10,367 nt of DNA from Candidatus Shapirobacteria bacterium UBA4062 (GTDB lineage: Bacteria; Patescibacteriota; Microgenomatia; UBA12405), in NCBI GenBank assembly GCA_002382075.1, contig DFZG01000038.1, forward strand, positions 1 to 10,367, given 5' to 3'. The notes beneath the pieces are model-generated. The model did no database searches. It was not told the origin of the DNA and saw only the letters and a list, made by a program, of their open reading frames with translations. A program made the translations under genes and the position numbers. This document shows positions 1-6,289 of the stretch, in pieces; within the stretch, counting starts at the first letter, position 1; the number at the start of each line of letters is the position of its first letter.

Positions 1-46
1 GGCTGTTCCAAAATGGAATCCAGATTAGAAACACACCCTCCTTTAT

Positions 47-74
47 AGAAGGTTAGCTAGAAAAAACACCTTCT
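47..74. repeat. Small inverted repeat in the 5' intergenic region
   Basis: AGAAGGT at 47-53 is the perfect reverse complement of ACCTTCT at 68-74, giving a 7-bp stem with a 14-base loop. No T-run follows on the plus strand. On the minus strand it would lie in the leader of any transcript starting near position 96, just before a purine-rich AAAGGAGGG at 44-36. It could be a leader hairpin, a protein-binding site or chance. Confidence 0.3.
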
Positions 75-102
75 CAGAGCTTAGGCTTAAGGTAGGTAAT
101 TA

Positions 103-108
103 ATTATA
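103..108 (-). promoter_or_regulatory. Possible minus-strand -10 element (TATAAT)
   Basis: The minus strand reads TATAAT here, a perfect -10 match, with TG-poor flanks and no convincing -35. It would start a leftward transcript near position 96 that passes through the inverted repeat at 47-74 and leaves the window. The first 170 bases hold no recognisable gene on either strand. Short open stretches at the very left edge (for example plus-strand frame 3, ending at a TAG at 54-56) are too short to assign. Confidence 0.25.
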
Positions 109-158
109 TCAAATTTATTAGGGGGTAGTTTTAAGGTTAATTTTGGGGTAAAATTAGG

Positions 159-164
159 GATAAT
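159..164 (+). promoter_or_regulatory. Putative -10 element for a leaderless rrf2 transcript
   Basis: GATAAT lies six bases before the ATG at 171, the spacing expected if transcription starts at the A of the start codon. No Shine-Dalgarno sits at usable spacing: the only purine run, AGGG at 156-159, is 11 bases away. A matching -35 is not evident. Confidence 0.35.
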
Positions 165-170
165 CAGACT

Positions 171-566
171 ATGTTGACTATATCAAAAAAAATTGAGTAC
201 AGTATTATTATTATTGGCTATTTTGCTAAAAAACAGGGAAAAACTATATCTTTGGCAAAAGCTTCCAAAACTTTAGTATTGCCTTACCGGTTTATGGGGC
301 AATTAATGGTGGCAATGAAAGAGGCAGGAATCGTGGAAAGTAAGGAAGGAAAAAATGGAGGATATAGTTTGGCCCAGGATTGGGACAAAAGAAGCGTTTA
401 TGATTTAATGGAAGCTTTGGGAGAAGACATGGGTGCGGTTAAATGCATGGCTCATAGTGGTCGATGTGTCAGGGAAGATAAATGTCAGATTAAAAAAATC
501 TGGAAAAAAGTAGAGGACAGGTTGGTAAGTGATTTAAGGGAAATTAAATTATCAGAAATTAATTAA
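171..566 (+). CDS. Rrf2/IscR-family transcriptional regulator
   Basis: A 131-residue protein with the Rrf2 layout: an N-terminal winged helix-turn-helix (about residues 1-70, with the SKKIEYSI start and the GKNGGY wing at 60-65), a dimerisation helix, then three cysteines C92, C99 and C105 in a CX6CX5C arrangement. IscR uses CX5CX5C to ligate a [2Fe-2S] cluster, so this protein probably senses iron-sulfur or redox state; the extra residue in the first spacer is a small departure. Family members regulate Isc or Suf cluster assembly, nitric oxide response or cysteine synthesis. Which of these applies cannot be read here, since no suf gene is in view; one may lie left of the window. The next gene, a CxxC DUF1858 protein, follows after 16 bases and fits a redox theme. 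Calling it IscR specifically would go beyond the evidence. Confidence 0.88.
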   Translation: MLTISKKIEYSIIIIGYFAKKQGKTISLAKASKTLVLPYRFMGQLMVAMKEAGIVESKEGKNGGYSLAQDWDKRSVYDLMEALGEDMGAVKCMAHSGRCVREDKCQIKKIWKKVEDRLVSDLREIKLSEIN

Positions 567-577
567 AAGGGTACAAT
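549..577 (+). promoter_or_regulatory. Putative promoter of the DUF1858 gene
   Basis: TTATCA (549-554, 4/6 to the -35 consensus) is separated by 17 bases from TACAAT (572-577, 5/6 to TATAAT). The -10 ends five bases before the ATG at 583, so transcription would begin at or next to the start codon. It overlaps the 3' end of the Rrf2 gene. The AAAAGGG run at 565-571 is 11 bases from the ATG, long for a Shine-Dalgarno. Co-transcription with the Rrf2 gene is equally possible. Confidence 0.35.
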
Positions 578-582
578 TAAAT

Positions 583-822
583 ATGGCAAAAGAAAATAAA
601 CCAAAAATTACCGGCAAGATGTTGATGGCTGAATTAGTAGAAGAATATCCGGAATTAGGTGAAGTGTTAATGGAAGAGTATGGGTTTCATTGTATTGGTT
701 GTGCGGCGTCCGGAATGGAAACATTAGAAGAGGGGGCGGCGGTTCATGGGATGGGAGAAGAAGATATCAAAGTAATGATTGAGAACTTGAATGAATTGGT
801 GGAAAAAAGAGATTTAATTTAA
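583..822 (+). CDS. DUF1858-domain CxxC protein (hybrid-cluster-associated redox type)
   Basis: A 79-residue soluble protein. Residues about 10-72 match the DUF1858 pattern (the 'hybrid cluster protein-associated redox disulfide' family, related to the ScdA N-terminal domain): a helix, EYPELGEVLMEEYG, then the HCIGC motif with C37 and C40, followed by METLEEGAAVHG with H55. Family members are small alpha-helical proteins linked by context to iron-sulfur or redox metabolism. Their biochemical activity is not firmly known, and the CxxC pair is the likely functional site (disulfide or metal). It follows the Rrf2 regulator by 16 bases on the same strand and may be its target or operon partner. Its TAA stop overlaps the stop of the convergent M50 protease gene by four bases. 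Confidence 0.8.
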   Translation: MAKENKPKITGKMLMAELVEEYPELGEVLMEEYGFHCIGCAASGMETLEEGAAVHGMGEEDIKVMIENLNELVEKRDLI

Positions 823-1430
823 AGAGGTAGAAGCAGTCGGGAGATTAGATTCACGGTTGGAGTAAGGATAAGATCGATAAGAGTTTTTTGGTTATAGATA
901 GGGATAAATAGAGTGATCAAGAGGATGATGATACCAAAACGATCAAAAGCTTCCTGCCATTTAATTGAGGTGTCGACAGGGAGAAGGTTTAAAAATATTT
1001 TTGAACCATCAAGAGGCGGAATTGGTAGTAGATTAAAAACGGCTAAAATTATATTGATTTGAATTAGGGTAAACAGAAAGGAAAGGAGGATGAAGTTTTG
1101 AGGGATAAAGCCGGATAATAAACTTAATAAAGTAGCTAAAATTAAATTACTGGCAGGACCGGCAAGGGCAATTACTTGTTCATCGCGACGGGGGTTTTTG
1201 AGATTGTAAGCGTCGATGGGGACCGGTTTGCCCCAACCAAAACGGAGAACAAAAATCATTAATGTTCCCAAAGGATCAAGATGGCGGAGAGGATTGAGGC
1301 TGAGTCGGCCAAGAGAACGGGGAGTAGGGTCACCTAGTCGGTCGGCGGCCAGGGCATGGGAATATTCGTGAATGGTAATGGCTATTACCAGTGCTATGGC
1401 TAAAAAGATATAGTAAATTAAATTTTCCAT
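819..1430 (-). CDS. M50-family site-2-protease-like membrane metalloprotease
   Basis: A 203-residue polytopic membrane protein with the M50 zinc protease signatures: H21-E22-Y-S-H25 (HExxH) in the first membrane segment, AGPASN at 90-95, and NLLPIPPLDG at 133-142, where D141 supplies the third zinc ligand. About five or six hydrophobic segments are visible (7-20, 54-64, 96-109, 112-131, 166-178, and a weaker one at the C-terminus). It has no PDZ domain, unlike RseP, and resembles the short, broadly distributed subfamily of unknown substrate. It probably cleaves within the membrane, but no anti-sigma partner is nearby. It is divergent from L28 across 39 bases, and its stop TAA at 819-821 overlaps the stop of the DUF1858 gene. 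The ATG start fits the family, with the HExxH motif near residue 20. Confidence 0.88.
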   Translation of the reverse strand: MENLIYYIFLAIALVIAITIHEYSHALAADRLGDPTPRSLGRLSLNPLRHLDPLGTLMIFVLRFGWGKPVPIDAYNLKNPRRDEQVIALAGPASNLILATLLSLLSGFIPQNFILLSFLFTLIQINIILAVFNLLPIPPLDGSKIFLNLLPVDTSIKWQEAFDRFGIIILLITLFIPIYNQKTLIDLILTPTVNLISRLLLPL

Positions 1431-1469
1431 ATGTTAATAATTAAAGATCAATGTTATAGTATAGCGTAT
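1431..1469. promoter_or_regulatory. Divergent promoter region between the M50 protease and L28 genes
   Basis: This 39-base gap must hold starts for both flanking genes. On the plus strand, TATAGT (1455-1460, 5/6) lies nine bases before the L28 ATG, and the overlapping TAGTAT (1458-1463) lies six bases before it. On the minus strand, TTTAAT (plus coordinates 1440-1445) ends nine bases before the protease ATG. No Shine-Dalgarno is present on either side and the -35 elements are poor. Confidence 0.4.
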
Positions 1470-1682
1470 ATGCGTACATGTAGTTTATGTGGCAAGGGAA
1501 CCAAAACAGGACGTAATCGTTCCCACGCTCAAAATAGGACATCCAGAACCTTTATGGCCAATATCCAGAAGGTGACCTTGAATTTGGGTGAAGAAAAATT
1601 AAGCGGAAATTTTTGCACTAAGTGTCTTAAAAAACTGAAAGGGGAAATAAAAAATGGAAAAGAAGCTCAAGTTTTGAGCTGA
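1470..1682 (+). CDS. rpmB: 50S ribosomal protein L28 (bL28)
   Basis: A 70-residue basic protein of the large ribosomal subunit. The start chosen at 1470 gives MRTCSLCGKGTKTGRNRSHA, the usual L28 N-terminus with a CxxC zinc pair (C4, C7) and the conserved GKGTKTGRNRSHAQNRT region. A second pair, FCTKC, near residues 48-52 completes a four-cysteine zinc-binding form. The frame is open back to an ATG at 1431, but that would add 13 residues unlike any L28 I know and would start the protein inside the divergent promoter. No Shine-Dalgarno precedes 1470, whereas a -10-like TAGTAT ends six bases upstream, so the mRNA may be leaderless. The last 16 bases overlap the 3' end of the convergent fmt gene. 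Confidence 0.93.
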   Translation: MRTCSLCGKGTKTGRNRSHAQNRTSRTFMANIQKVTLNLGEEKLSGNFCTKCLKKLKGEIKNGKEAQVLS

Positions 1683-2530
1683 TAGTGATCAGAAATTTGT
1701 AACCAGTCAGTAATGTTTTTGCCTTCAATTTGAACTTTTTTTAAATTCAGATGATTATTGTTGATTTCGGAGCTATAGACTTTCATTTTTAATGTTTGAC
1801 CGTTATTTGAAGTGACAAAAGTCCAAGCAATTGGCCAAGGGAGAAGAGCCTGAATAAAACGTTGGATCTTGGCGATAGGCCAGGACCAGTCTATTTGAGC
1901 AGATTCTTTGGTAAATTTTGGGTAGTAACTTTTTTGAGCGTGGTCTTGAGGAGTAAGATTAAGAGGATTTTGAGAATAAGAAGTTAAAATTTGAGATAAG
2001 TTTTGGGCGGCAAGGGTGAAGGCTTTTTGGTAAAAAATTTCTGAAGTCATTTGGGAGTCGATAGCTATGGGTAGCTTGGCAATAATTGGTCCGTGATCAG
2101 GGAGGGGGTCGATTTGAAAAAAAGTGACCTGAGATTGAGTTTCGCCGTTGATAATTTGCCAAGGAGCGGGAGAGGCGCCTCGATACTTGGGTAGGTCGGA
2201 TGGATGAATATTGACTATTTTTAGGGGAAAAATATCAATCATTTCTTGATCAAAAAAAGGTGGACCAAAAGCGACACAAAGACCCATGTCTGATTTTGAA
2301 TCTTCAATCTTCAATCTAGAATCTGGTGAAAATTCTTCGATCTGGAGGAGGGGGAGCTTTTTTTGACGAGCAAATTCGGCGACTGGGTTGGGGGTGATAA
2401 ATTTTTGACGACCCTGGGGTTTGTCAGTCTTGGTAACTACCAAAGAAAGTGACAGGTTAGGGTCGGAAAGAATTTTTTGAAGAATAATCAAAGAGTAGGT
2501 AGAAGAACCAAAAAAACAGATGGAAATCAT
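1667..2530 (-). CDS. fmt: Methionyl-tRNA formyltransferase
   Basis: A 287-residue protein that transfers a formyl group from 10-formyl-tetrahydrofolate to initiator Met-tRNA. The N-terminal formyltransferase Rossmann domain (about 1-180) starts ISICFFGSSTYSL. The catalytic core NIHPSDLPKYRGASPAPW contains N107 and H109, and the third catalytic residue is D145 in DPLPDHGPI. The C-terminal tRNA-binding domain (about 195-287) includes SAQIDW and a LLPWPIAWT segment. It is somewhat shorter than the E. coli enzyme (about 315 residues), mostly in the C-terminal domain. Residues about 68-80 (SPDSRLKIEDSKS) form a low-complexity insertion encoded by a 7-base tandem repeat at 2292-2326, between the folate-domain strands. 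It is divergent from the deformylase gene across 43 bases, and it overlaps the L28 gene by 16 bases at its 3' end. Confidence 0.95.
   Translation of the reverse strand: MISICFFGSSTYSLIILQKILSDPNLSLSLVVTKTDKPQGRQKFITPNPVAEFARQKKLPLLQIEEFSPDSRLKIEDSKSDMGLCVAFGPPFFDQEMIDIFPLKIVNIHPSDLPKYRGASPAPWQIINGETQSQVTFFQIDPLPDHGPIIAKLPIAIDSQMTSEIFYQKAFTLAAQNLSQILTSYSQNPLNLTPQDHAQKSYYPKFTKESAQIDWSWPIAKIQRFIQALLPWPIAWTFVTSNNGQTLKMKVYSSEINNNHLNLKKVQIEGKNITDWLQISDHYQLKT
2292..2326. repeat. Heptanucleotide tandem repeat inside fmt
   Basis: Five consecutive 7-base units: a divergent first unit, then AATCTTC twice, then AATCTAG and a close variant. They read in frame through fmt as a charged, low-complexity peptide (DSRLKIEDSK, residues about 70-79). 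Because 7 is not a multiple of 3, three units encode a seven-residue period. Similar arrays lie in two other genes of this window, at 4267-4308 and 8073-8107. Confidence 0.75.
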
Positions 2531-2573
2531 AAGTAGTATTATAGACCAAAGAATTTTTTGGTAGAATAGGGGA
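2531..2573. promoter_or_regulatory. Divergent promoters between fmt and def
   Basis: Face-to-face promoter elements fill this 43-base gap. For def, an extended -10 (TGG then TAGAAT, 2559-2567) ends six bases before the ATG at 2574; the AGGGG in between sits only one base from the ATG, too close to serve as a Shine-Dalgarno. For fmt, the minus strand carries a perfect TATAAT (plus coordinates 2535-2540) four bases before its ATG. Neither gene has a usable Shine-Dalgarno. Both mRNAs may therefore be leaderless or nearly so. Confidence 0.5.
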
Positions 2574-3140
2574 ATGAATCAACTTGTTTTTTGGCCAAAT
2601 AAAATTTTGCGGGTAAAAACTAATAAAATTTCTTTGGTAGATAATAAATTACTGGAAGAGGTAGCGGATCTCAAAAAAATATTGGATGAGAGTTTGGGGG
2701 TAGGTTTGGCGGCGACTCAAATAGGTCTGGACAGGCGATTTTTGGCGATAAAAAATAGTGAAACAAAAAAAACGACAGTTTATATTAATCCGGAAATTGT
2801 GGCAGTGTTTGGAGAAAAGGTGTTTCCAATAATGATTGATAAAGACGGTAAGGAAGATGATTTTTTGGAAGGTTGTTTATCTTTTCCCGATTATTGGGGA
2901 ACAGTTAAGAGATTTTTAAAAATCCAAGTGATTTTTAAAGAAATTAGAGGAATTAAGTTGGTGAAAAGGGAAAAAGTGATGACGGGTTTGGAAGCGGTTG
3001 TTTTTCAACACGAGTATGATCATTTAGAGGGAATTGTGTTTGTGGATAGGATTAAAGAAGATAAAGGTAAATTTTTTAAAAGCTATAAAAATAAAATGAT
3101 TAAGTGGGATTTGGATAAAGTAATCGCAGGCAATCTTTAG
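2574..3140 (+). CDS. def: Peptide deformylase
   Basis: A 188-residue metalloenzyme that removes the formyl group from nascent polypeptides. All three family motifs are present: motif 1 GVGLAATQIG (42-51), motif 2 EGCLSFP (99-105) with metal ligand C101, and motif 3 QHEYDHLEG with metal ligands H146 and H150 and catalytic E147. The N-terminus (WPNKILRVKT) is the usual start of the fold. Residues about 86-97 form a charged loop (MIDKDGKEDDF) before motif 2. It works with fmt, its divergent neighbour; in many bacteria the two form one operon, but here they share only a 43-base promoter region. Its TAG stop overlaps the TAA stop of the convergent ligase-like gene within TTAG at 3137-3140. Confidence 0.96.
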   Translation: MNQLVFWPNKILRVKTNKISLVDNKLLEEVADLKKILDESLGVGLAATQIGLDRRFLAIKNSETKKTTVYINPEIVAVFGEKVFPIMIDKDGKEDDFLEGCLSFPDYWGTVKRFLKIQVIFKEIRGIKLVKREKVMTGLEAVVFQHEYDHLEGIVFVDRIKEDKGKFFKSYKNKMIKWDLDKVIAGNL

Positions 3141-5131
3141 TTTTGAGGCAGCAGTTTTTCGAGTTTCTTGAGATAATCTTTGGCCTGTTCATTTTTGGGA
3201 GCGTATTTCAGAGTATTTTCAAAATTAATTTTGGCGGCGGCGTAGTCTTTTTGTTCGAACTGGATTTGAGCTAAAGAAAAGTAGGCATGGTCGTAGTTTG
3301 ACTTTAATTGGATGGCTTTTTGGTAGGCGGTAATTGCTTGAGAATAATTTTGAGTGGCTTGATAATATTTACCAATTAAATAATAAGTTTTGGCATCGGT
3401 AGGGGCTAGACGGGTAACGTTTTCTAGAGCGGTAATGGAGAGGGGGAAATATTTTGAGTCAAGAGTAGAGAGATAAAACAGGGTGAGGGCCTGTTCTTTC
3501 CAAATATTGGTGTTAAAAGGAGAGATTTTGGCGGCAAGGGTAAGATGTCTGATGGATTGGTTTTGATAATCGGAGTTATCGGGGTTTTCCAGGGCAATTT
3601 TGGCGTTGATAAAGGCAGCTTTGGAGTGGTAAATCGGTTCGTTGGGGCGATAACCAAGACTTTGGTTGATTAAACTTTTGGCCTGAAGGTATTGTTGACG
3701 GTTATCGGCACTAAGGGCTTGATTGTAAGTGATGTCAGCCAAATAGTAATAGAGAATTTTTTGGGAAAAATAAAGAGCAAAGATGATGATAAAAGTAAAG
3801 GAAATGTATTTTTGAGGTCGGGAGAATTGAATGGTGGGAGATCTGGAAACGGGATAAGAAAAAATAGGCAGAAGGAAAAAATAGAGAGAGGTGATGATGA
3901 CGGAAAAACCAAAAGCATTGGTAATTAGAATGGATAAATAAGCGCAAAGTAGGGCGATATTTAGAAGAGGACGATTATTTTTGATAAATATTTTTTTTAT
4001 AAAATAAACGAGAGTGGAAAAGATTAGAAGCAGATAAGATCCTAAGCCAAAAATGCCGGTGGTGGCCAGGAAATTTAGATATTCGTTGTGGGCTTTGTTA
4101 TAGAGAAAATCCCACTCTGAGGTGAGATTGTGCTCTTGGGGACGGGTCCAGTAATAAGAATAGGCAAAAGTTTCAGTGCCGGTACCAAAAAGAGGGTGTT
4201 GCCGCCACAAGTCAAAAGCTCCCTGCCAGACTATTTGGCGAATTTCGCCTGAAGGAGTAATGTTGAGATTATCAATTTCTAATGTCGAATTATTAATGTC
4301 TAATTTTTGAGGCCCGCCGACGCTGGAGCTTTGGCGGGTAAAGAAAACAAAATCTTTAATGGGGTTATTGATGATGAGAGATAGAGAAATAAACAGAGTA
4401 AAAATTAAAGCTAAAATGGGTAAATTTTTAGATTTTTGGCGGATAAAATAGAGAATATAAAATAGGGAAACAGAAGAAACGGCGGCGAAAATACCGGATT
4501 TTGATTTGGTAAACAGAAGACAGAGATAGAAAATAAATATTAACAATAAATAAAGTATTTTTTTGAGAGTGGAGCGGGAAGTGTGTAGCTGGTAAAGAGT
4601 TAAGGGAATAAGAATGGCTAAATAAGCGGCTAGCCAGTTGGGTTGGCCAAGAGTGGAAAATACCCGGGAGCGGACATCTTGAACCCAGAGATGGTCGTTA
4701 ATGCCGAAATGTTCCAGAATTCCATAGCTGGCGACAAAAAAGCCAGAAATAAGAGAAGCTAAAATTATCTTTTGAGTAAAACGGCGATTAATATAAAGCG
4801 GGAGAATAGTAAAAAGAAGAAAAAAGGAGATGAGGGAAAGAAGACCGCCATTGAGGCGGGAATAATAGCCAAAAAGGGAGGTGTGAGGATCGATAGAGGT
4901 GACAGTGGAAATAATTTGACTAAAAAGAAAGATAAAAAAGATAATATTTAGGGAGGTCTTTTTAAATAGAGGCTTTTGGGAACGAAAAAAATTTAGAAGA
5001 TGGGTAAGCGTGATTAAAAGAGTCAGACTATAAAGAAAGTAGGTCTTGGGTAATTCGAATAATTCCGAGTTGAAAGAAGAAAAAATTAAAGGTAGGCAAA
5101 AAAACAAAATTAAGTAGAGATTTTGGATCAT
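3137..5131 (-). CDS. O-antigen-ligase-like (Wzy_C) membrane protein with C-terminal TPR repeats
   Basis: A 664-residue protein in two parts. Residues 1 to about 465 form a polytopic membrane domain with roughly twelve hydrophobic segments. It carries features of the O-antigen ligase/polymerase family: GTLGQPNWLAAYLAILIPL (159-177), FGTGTETF (315-322) and KAHNEYLNFLATTGIFG (346-362) in the large extracytoplasmic loop. Residues about 475-660 are TPR-like; the clearest units are at about 580-613 (KTYYLIGKYY then YSQAITAYQKAIQL) and 614-647 (DHAYFSLAQIQF then YAAAKINFENTL). Family members transfer or polymerise surface glycans on undecaprenyl or similar carriers, or glycosylate pilins; the substrate is unknown here. 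A low-complexity insertion at residues about 276-291 (KLDINNSTLEIDNLNI), encoded by 7-base repeats, sits in the big loop. The ATG start directly precedes the first membrane segment. Confidence 0.85.
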   Translation of the reverse strand: MIQNLYLILFFCLPLIFSSFNSELFELPKTYFLYSLTLLITLTHLLNFFRSQKPLFKKTSLNIIFFIFLFSQIISTVTSIDPHTSLFGYYSRLNGGLLSLISFFLLFTILPLYINRRFTQKIILASLISGFFVASYGILEHFGINDHLWVQDVRSRVFSTLGQPNWLAAYLAILIPLTLYQLHTSRSTLKKILYLLLIFIFYLCLLFTKSKSGIFAAVSSVSLFYILYFIRQKSKNLPILALIFTLFISLSLIINNPIKDFVFFTRQSSSVGGPQKLDINNSTLEIDNLNITPSGEIRQIVWQGAFDLWRQHPLFGTGTETFAYSYYWTRPQEHNLTSEWDFLYNKAHNEYLNFLATTGIFGLGSYLLLIFSTLVYFIKKIFIKNNRPLLNIALLCAYLSILITNAFGFSVIITSLYFFLLPIFSYPVSRSPTIQFSRPQKYISFTFIIIFALYFSQKILYYYLADITYNQALSADNRQQYLQAKSLINQSLGYRPNEPIYHSKAAFINAKIALENPDNSDYQNQSIRHLTLAAKISPFNTNIWKEQALTLFYLSTLDSKYFPLSITALENVTRLAPTDAKTYYLIGKYYQATQNYSQAITAYQKAIQLKSNYDHAYFSLAQIQFEQKDYAAAKINFENTLKYAPKNEQAKDYLKKLEKLLPQN
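4267..4308. repeat. Heptanucleotide tandem repeat inside the ligase-like gene
   Basis: Six consecutive degenerate 7-base units on the plus strand, five of them beginning AAT (for example AATGTCG and AATGTCT, alternating with AATTTCT- and AATTATT-type units). They translate on the minus strand as an in-frame low-complexity segment in the extracytoplasmic loop (about residues 276-290). The same period and AAT phase occur in fmt (2292-2326) and the DprA-like gene (8073-8107). Confidence 0.75.
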
Positions 5132-5176
5132 GCAACTATAGTATAAAGAAAGCCCCCATAATTTGTATAATTGAGT
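5132..5176. promoter_or_regulatory. Divergent promoters between the ligase-like gene and mreB
   Basis: On the plus strand, a perfect TATAAT (5166-5171) ends five bases before a GTG at 5177. On the minus strand, TATACT (plus coordinates 5140-5145) ends eight bases before the ligase ATG. The -35 regions are weak and there is no Shine-Dalgarno on either side. The TATAAT runs one base into the alternative TTG start at 5171, one reason to prefer the GTG. Confidence 0.5.
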
Positions 5177-6286
5177 GTGGGACAGAAAGATAAGATTTTT
5201 AAGTTTATCAAAGGAATACCCTCTGGGATGAGTTGGGAGGTGGGAGTGGATTTGGGAAGTAGTAATACGCTAATTTATCTTAAAGATAGGGGAATAGTGA
5301 TTGAAGAGTCGACAACTATGGCCAGGTTAAAAAAGAAAAGATGGACGGGAATGTCGGCGCCGAAAGTGAGTTTGGCCAAGAGTGTGGCCTTTGGAATTAA
5401 AGCTAAGGAGATGGAATTTCGGGAGCCAAAACAAATTGAAGTGATAAATCCGATTAAAAATGGGATTGTGGCTGATTTGGAAGGAGCGGAAAAGCTGGTG
5501 GGGTATTTTATGAAACTAGTTTATGAAATTCCGAGTGGTTACCCAAAAATTTTTAAACCAAAAATAGTGGTGGGGGTACCTAGTTTTGTGACTGAGGTCC
5601 AAAAGAGGGCAGTTAAACAAATTTTTTTGGGAGCCGGAGCTAGGGAAGTGGTTCTAGTAGACGAGTCAATTTTGGCGGCGATGGGTTTGGGATTATCTCT
5701 GGATAAGAGTCAGGGAATCTTGATGGTGGACATTGGTGGAGGAAAAACAGAAGTAGGGGTGTTGTCGGCAGGAGGGCTAGTGGTAGGTAGAGGGATAAAA
5801 ACGGCTGGAAATGATTTTGATGAGGCAATAATTAATTATATTAAGATGAAATATGGTTTATTGATTGGGAAAAGTAGTGCGGAAAAGGCGAAAATTGAGG
5901 TGGGAAATATGGATACAAAAGAGGACAGTAAGAAGCAAATAGTGTTGAGAGGGAGGGATCTAGACACTAGTTTGCCTAAAAGTATAAGGATTAATGAAAC
6001 AGAAATTAGGGAGGCGGTTAGCTTGGAGGTAGGTAAAATTGTAAGACTGGTGTCGGAGGTTCTAGATGAAACTCCACCGGAAATGATGGACGATATTATG
6101 AAAAGAGGCATTGTTATGGTGGGAGGAGGTTCTAAATTGCGAGGAATTGATAGTTTGATCGAGCAAAAAACAAAAATTAATGTGGAAGTGGTTCAGGAGC
6201 CAGAGTTGGCAGTAATAAAAGGTTGTGGAGAATTGATTTCGGATCCAAAAAAAATGAAATTGCTTAAAAAATATTTGGGAGGTTAG
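5177..6286 (+). CDS. mreB: Rod-shape-determining actin-like protein MreB
   Basis: An actin/Hsp70-fold ATPase of about 369 residues that forms membrane-associated filaments and organises lateral wall synthesis. Seen in order: phosphate-1 loop VDLGSSNTLIY, the MreB-type NPIKNGIVADLEGAEKL, VGVPSFVTEVQKRAV, VDESILAAMGLG, phosphate-2 VDIGGGKTEVGVLSAGG, NDFDEAIINYIKMKYGLLIG, RGRDL..LPK and the adenosine motif GIVMVGGGSKLRGID. The segment around residues 47-70, rich in K and R (ARLKKKRWTG), is longer than in E. coli MreB. Start choice: TTG 5171 adds two residues, but overlaps a perfect TATAAT. GTG 5177 sits five bases after it and keeps a basic, amphipathic N-terminus (KIFKFIKG) suited to membrane binding. 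ATG 5228 is a third option. It is followed after three bases by PBP2, its functional partner; mreC and mreD are not between them. Confidence 0.93.
   Translation: MGQKDKIFKFIKGIPSGMSWEVGVDLGSSNTLIYLKDRGIVIEESTTMARLKKKRWTGMSAPKVSLAKSVAFGIKAKEMEFREPKQIEVINPIKNGIVADLEGAEKLVGYFMKLVYEIPSGYPKIFKPKIVVGVPSFVTEVQKRAVKQIFLGAGAREVVLVDESILAAMGLGLSLDKSQGILMVDIGGGKTEVGVLSAGGLVVGRGIKTAGNDFDEAIINYIKMKYGLLIGKSSAEKAKIEVGNMDTKEDSKKQIVLRGRDLDTSLPKSIRINETEIREAVSLEVGKIVRLVSEVLDETPPEMMDDIMKRGIVMVGGGSKLRGIDSLIEQKTKINVEVVQEPELAVIKGCGELISDPKKMKLLKKYLGG
6277..6283 (+). promoter_or_regulatory. Shine-Dalgarno of the PBP2 gene
   Basis: GGGAGGT lies six bases before the ATG at 6290 and within the last codons of mreB. It is the only clear, well-spaced Shine-Dalgarno in this window, and belongs to a gene inside an operon. 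It also fixes the start of the PBP2 reading frame. Confidence 0.8.
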
Positions 6287-6289
6287 TAA

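Noticed and set aside
32..44. Minus-strand gene starting at GTG 34-32 after AGGAGG
   Set aside because: The spacing from the AGGAGG to the GTG is only two bases and just eleven codons are visible, so a gene cannot be supported.
1..56. C-terminal tail of an upstream plus-strand gene
   Set aside because: All three plus frames are open for 8-17 codons at the edge, but none gives a recognisable protein end; this is expected by chance.
1431..1469. Extended N-terminus for L28 from the ATG at 1431
   Set aside because: The extra 13 residues do not look like L28, and the ATG overlaps the start codon of the divergent protease gene. The conserved MRTC..C start at 1470 fits the family.
2292..2326. CRISPR-like array in fmt
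   Set aside because: The units are seven bases with no spacers; this is a simple tandem repeat within a coding region.
3424..3947. Several open frames of 70-82 codons overlapping the TPR region of the ligase-like gene
   Set aside because: They lie in other frames of a well-supported gene, have low-complexity composition and match no known protein pattern.
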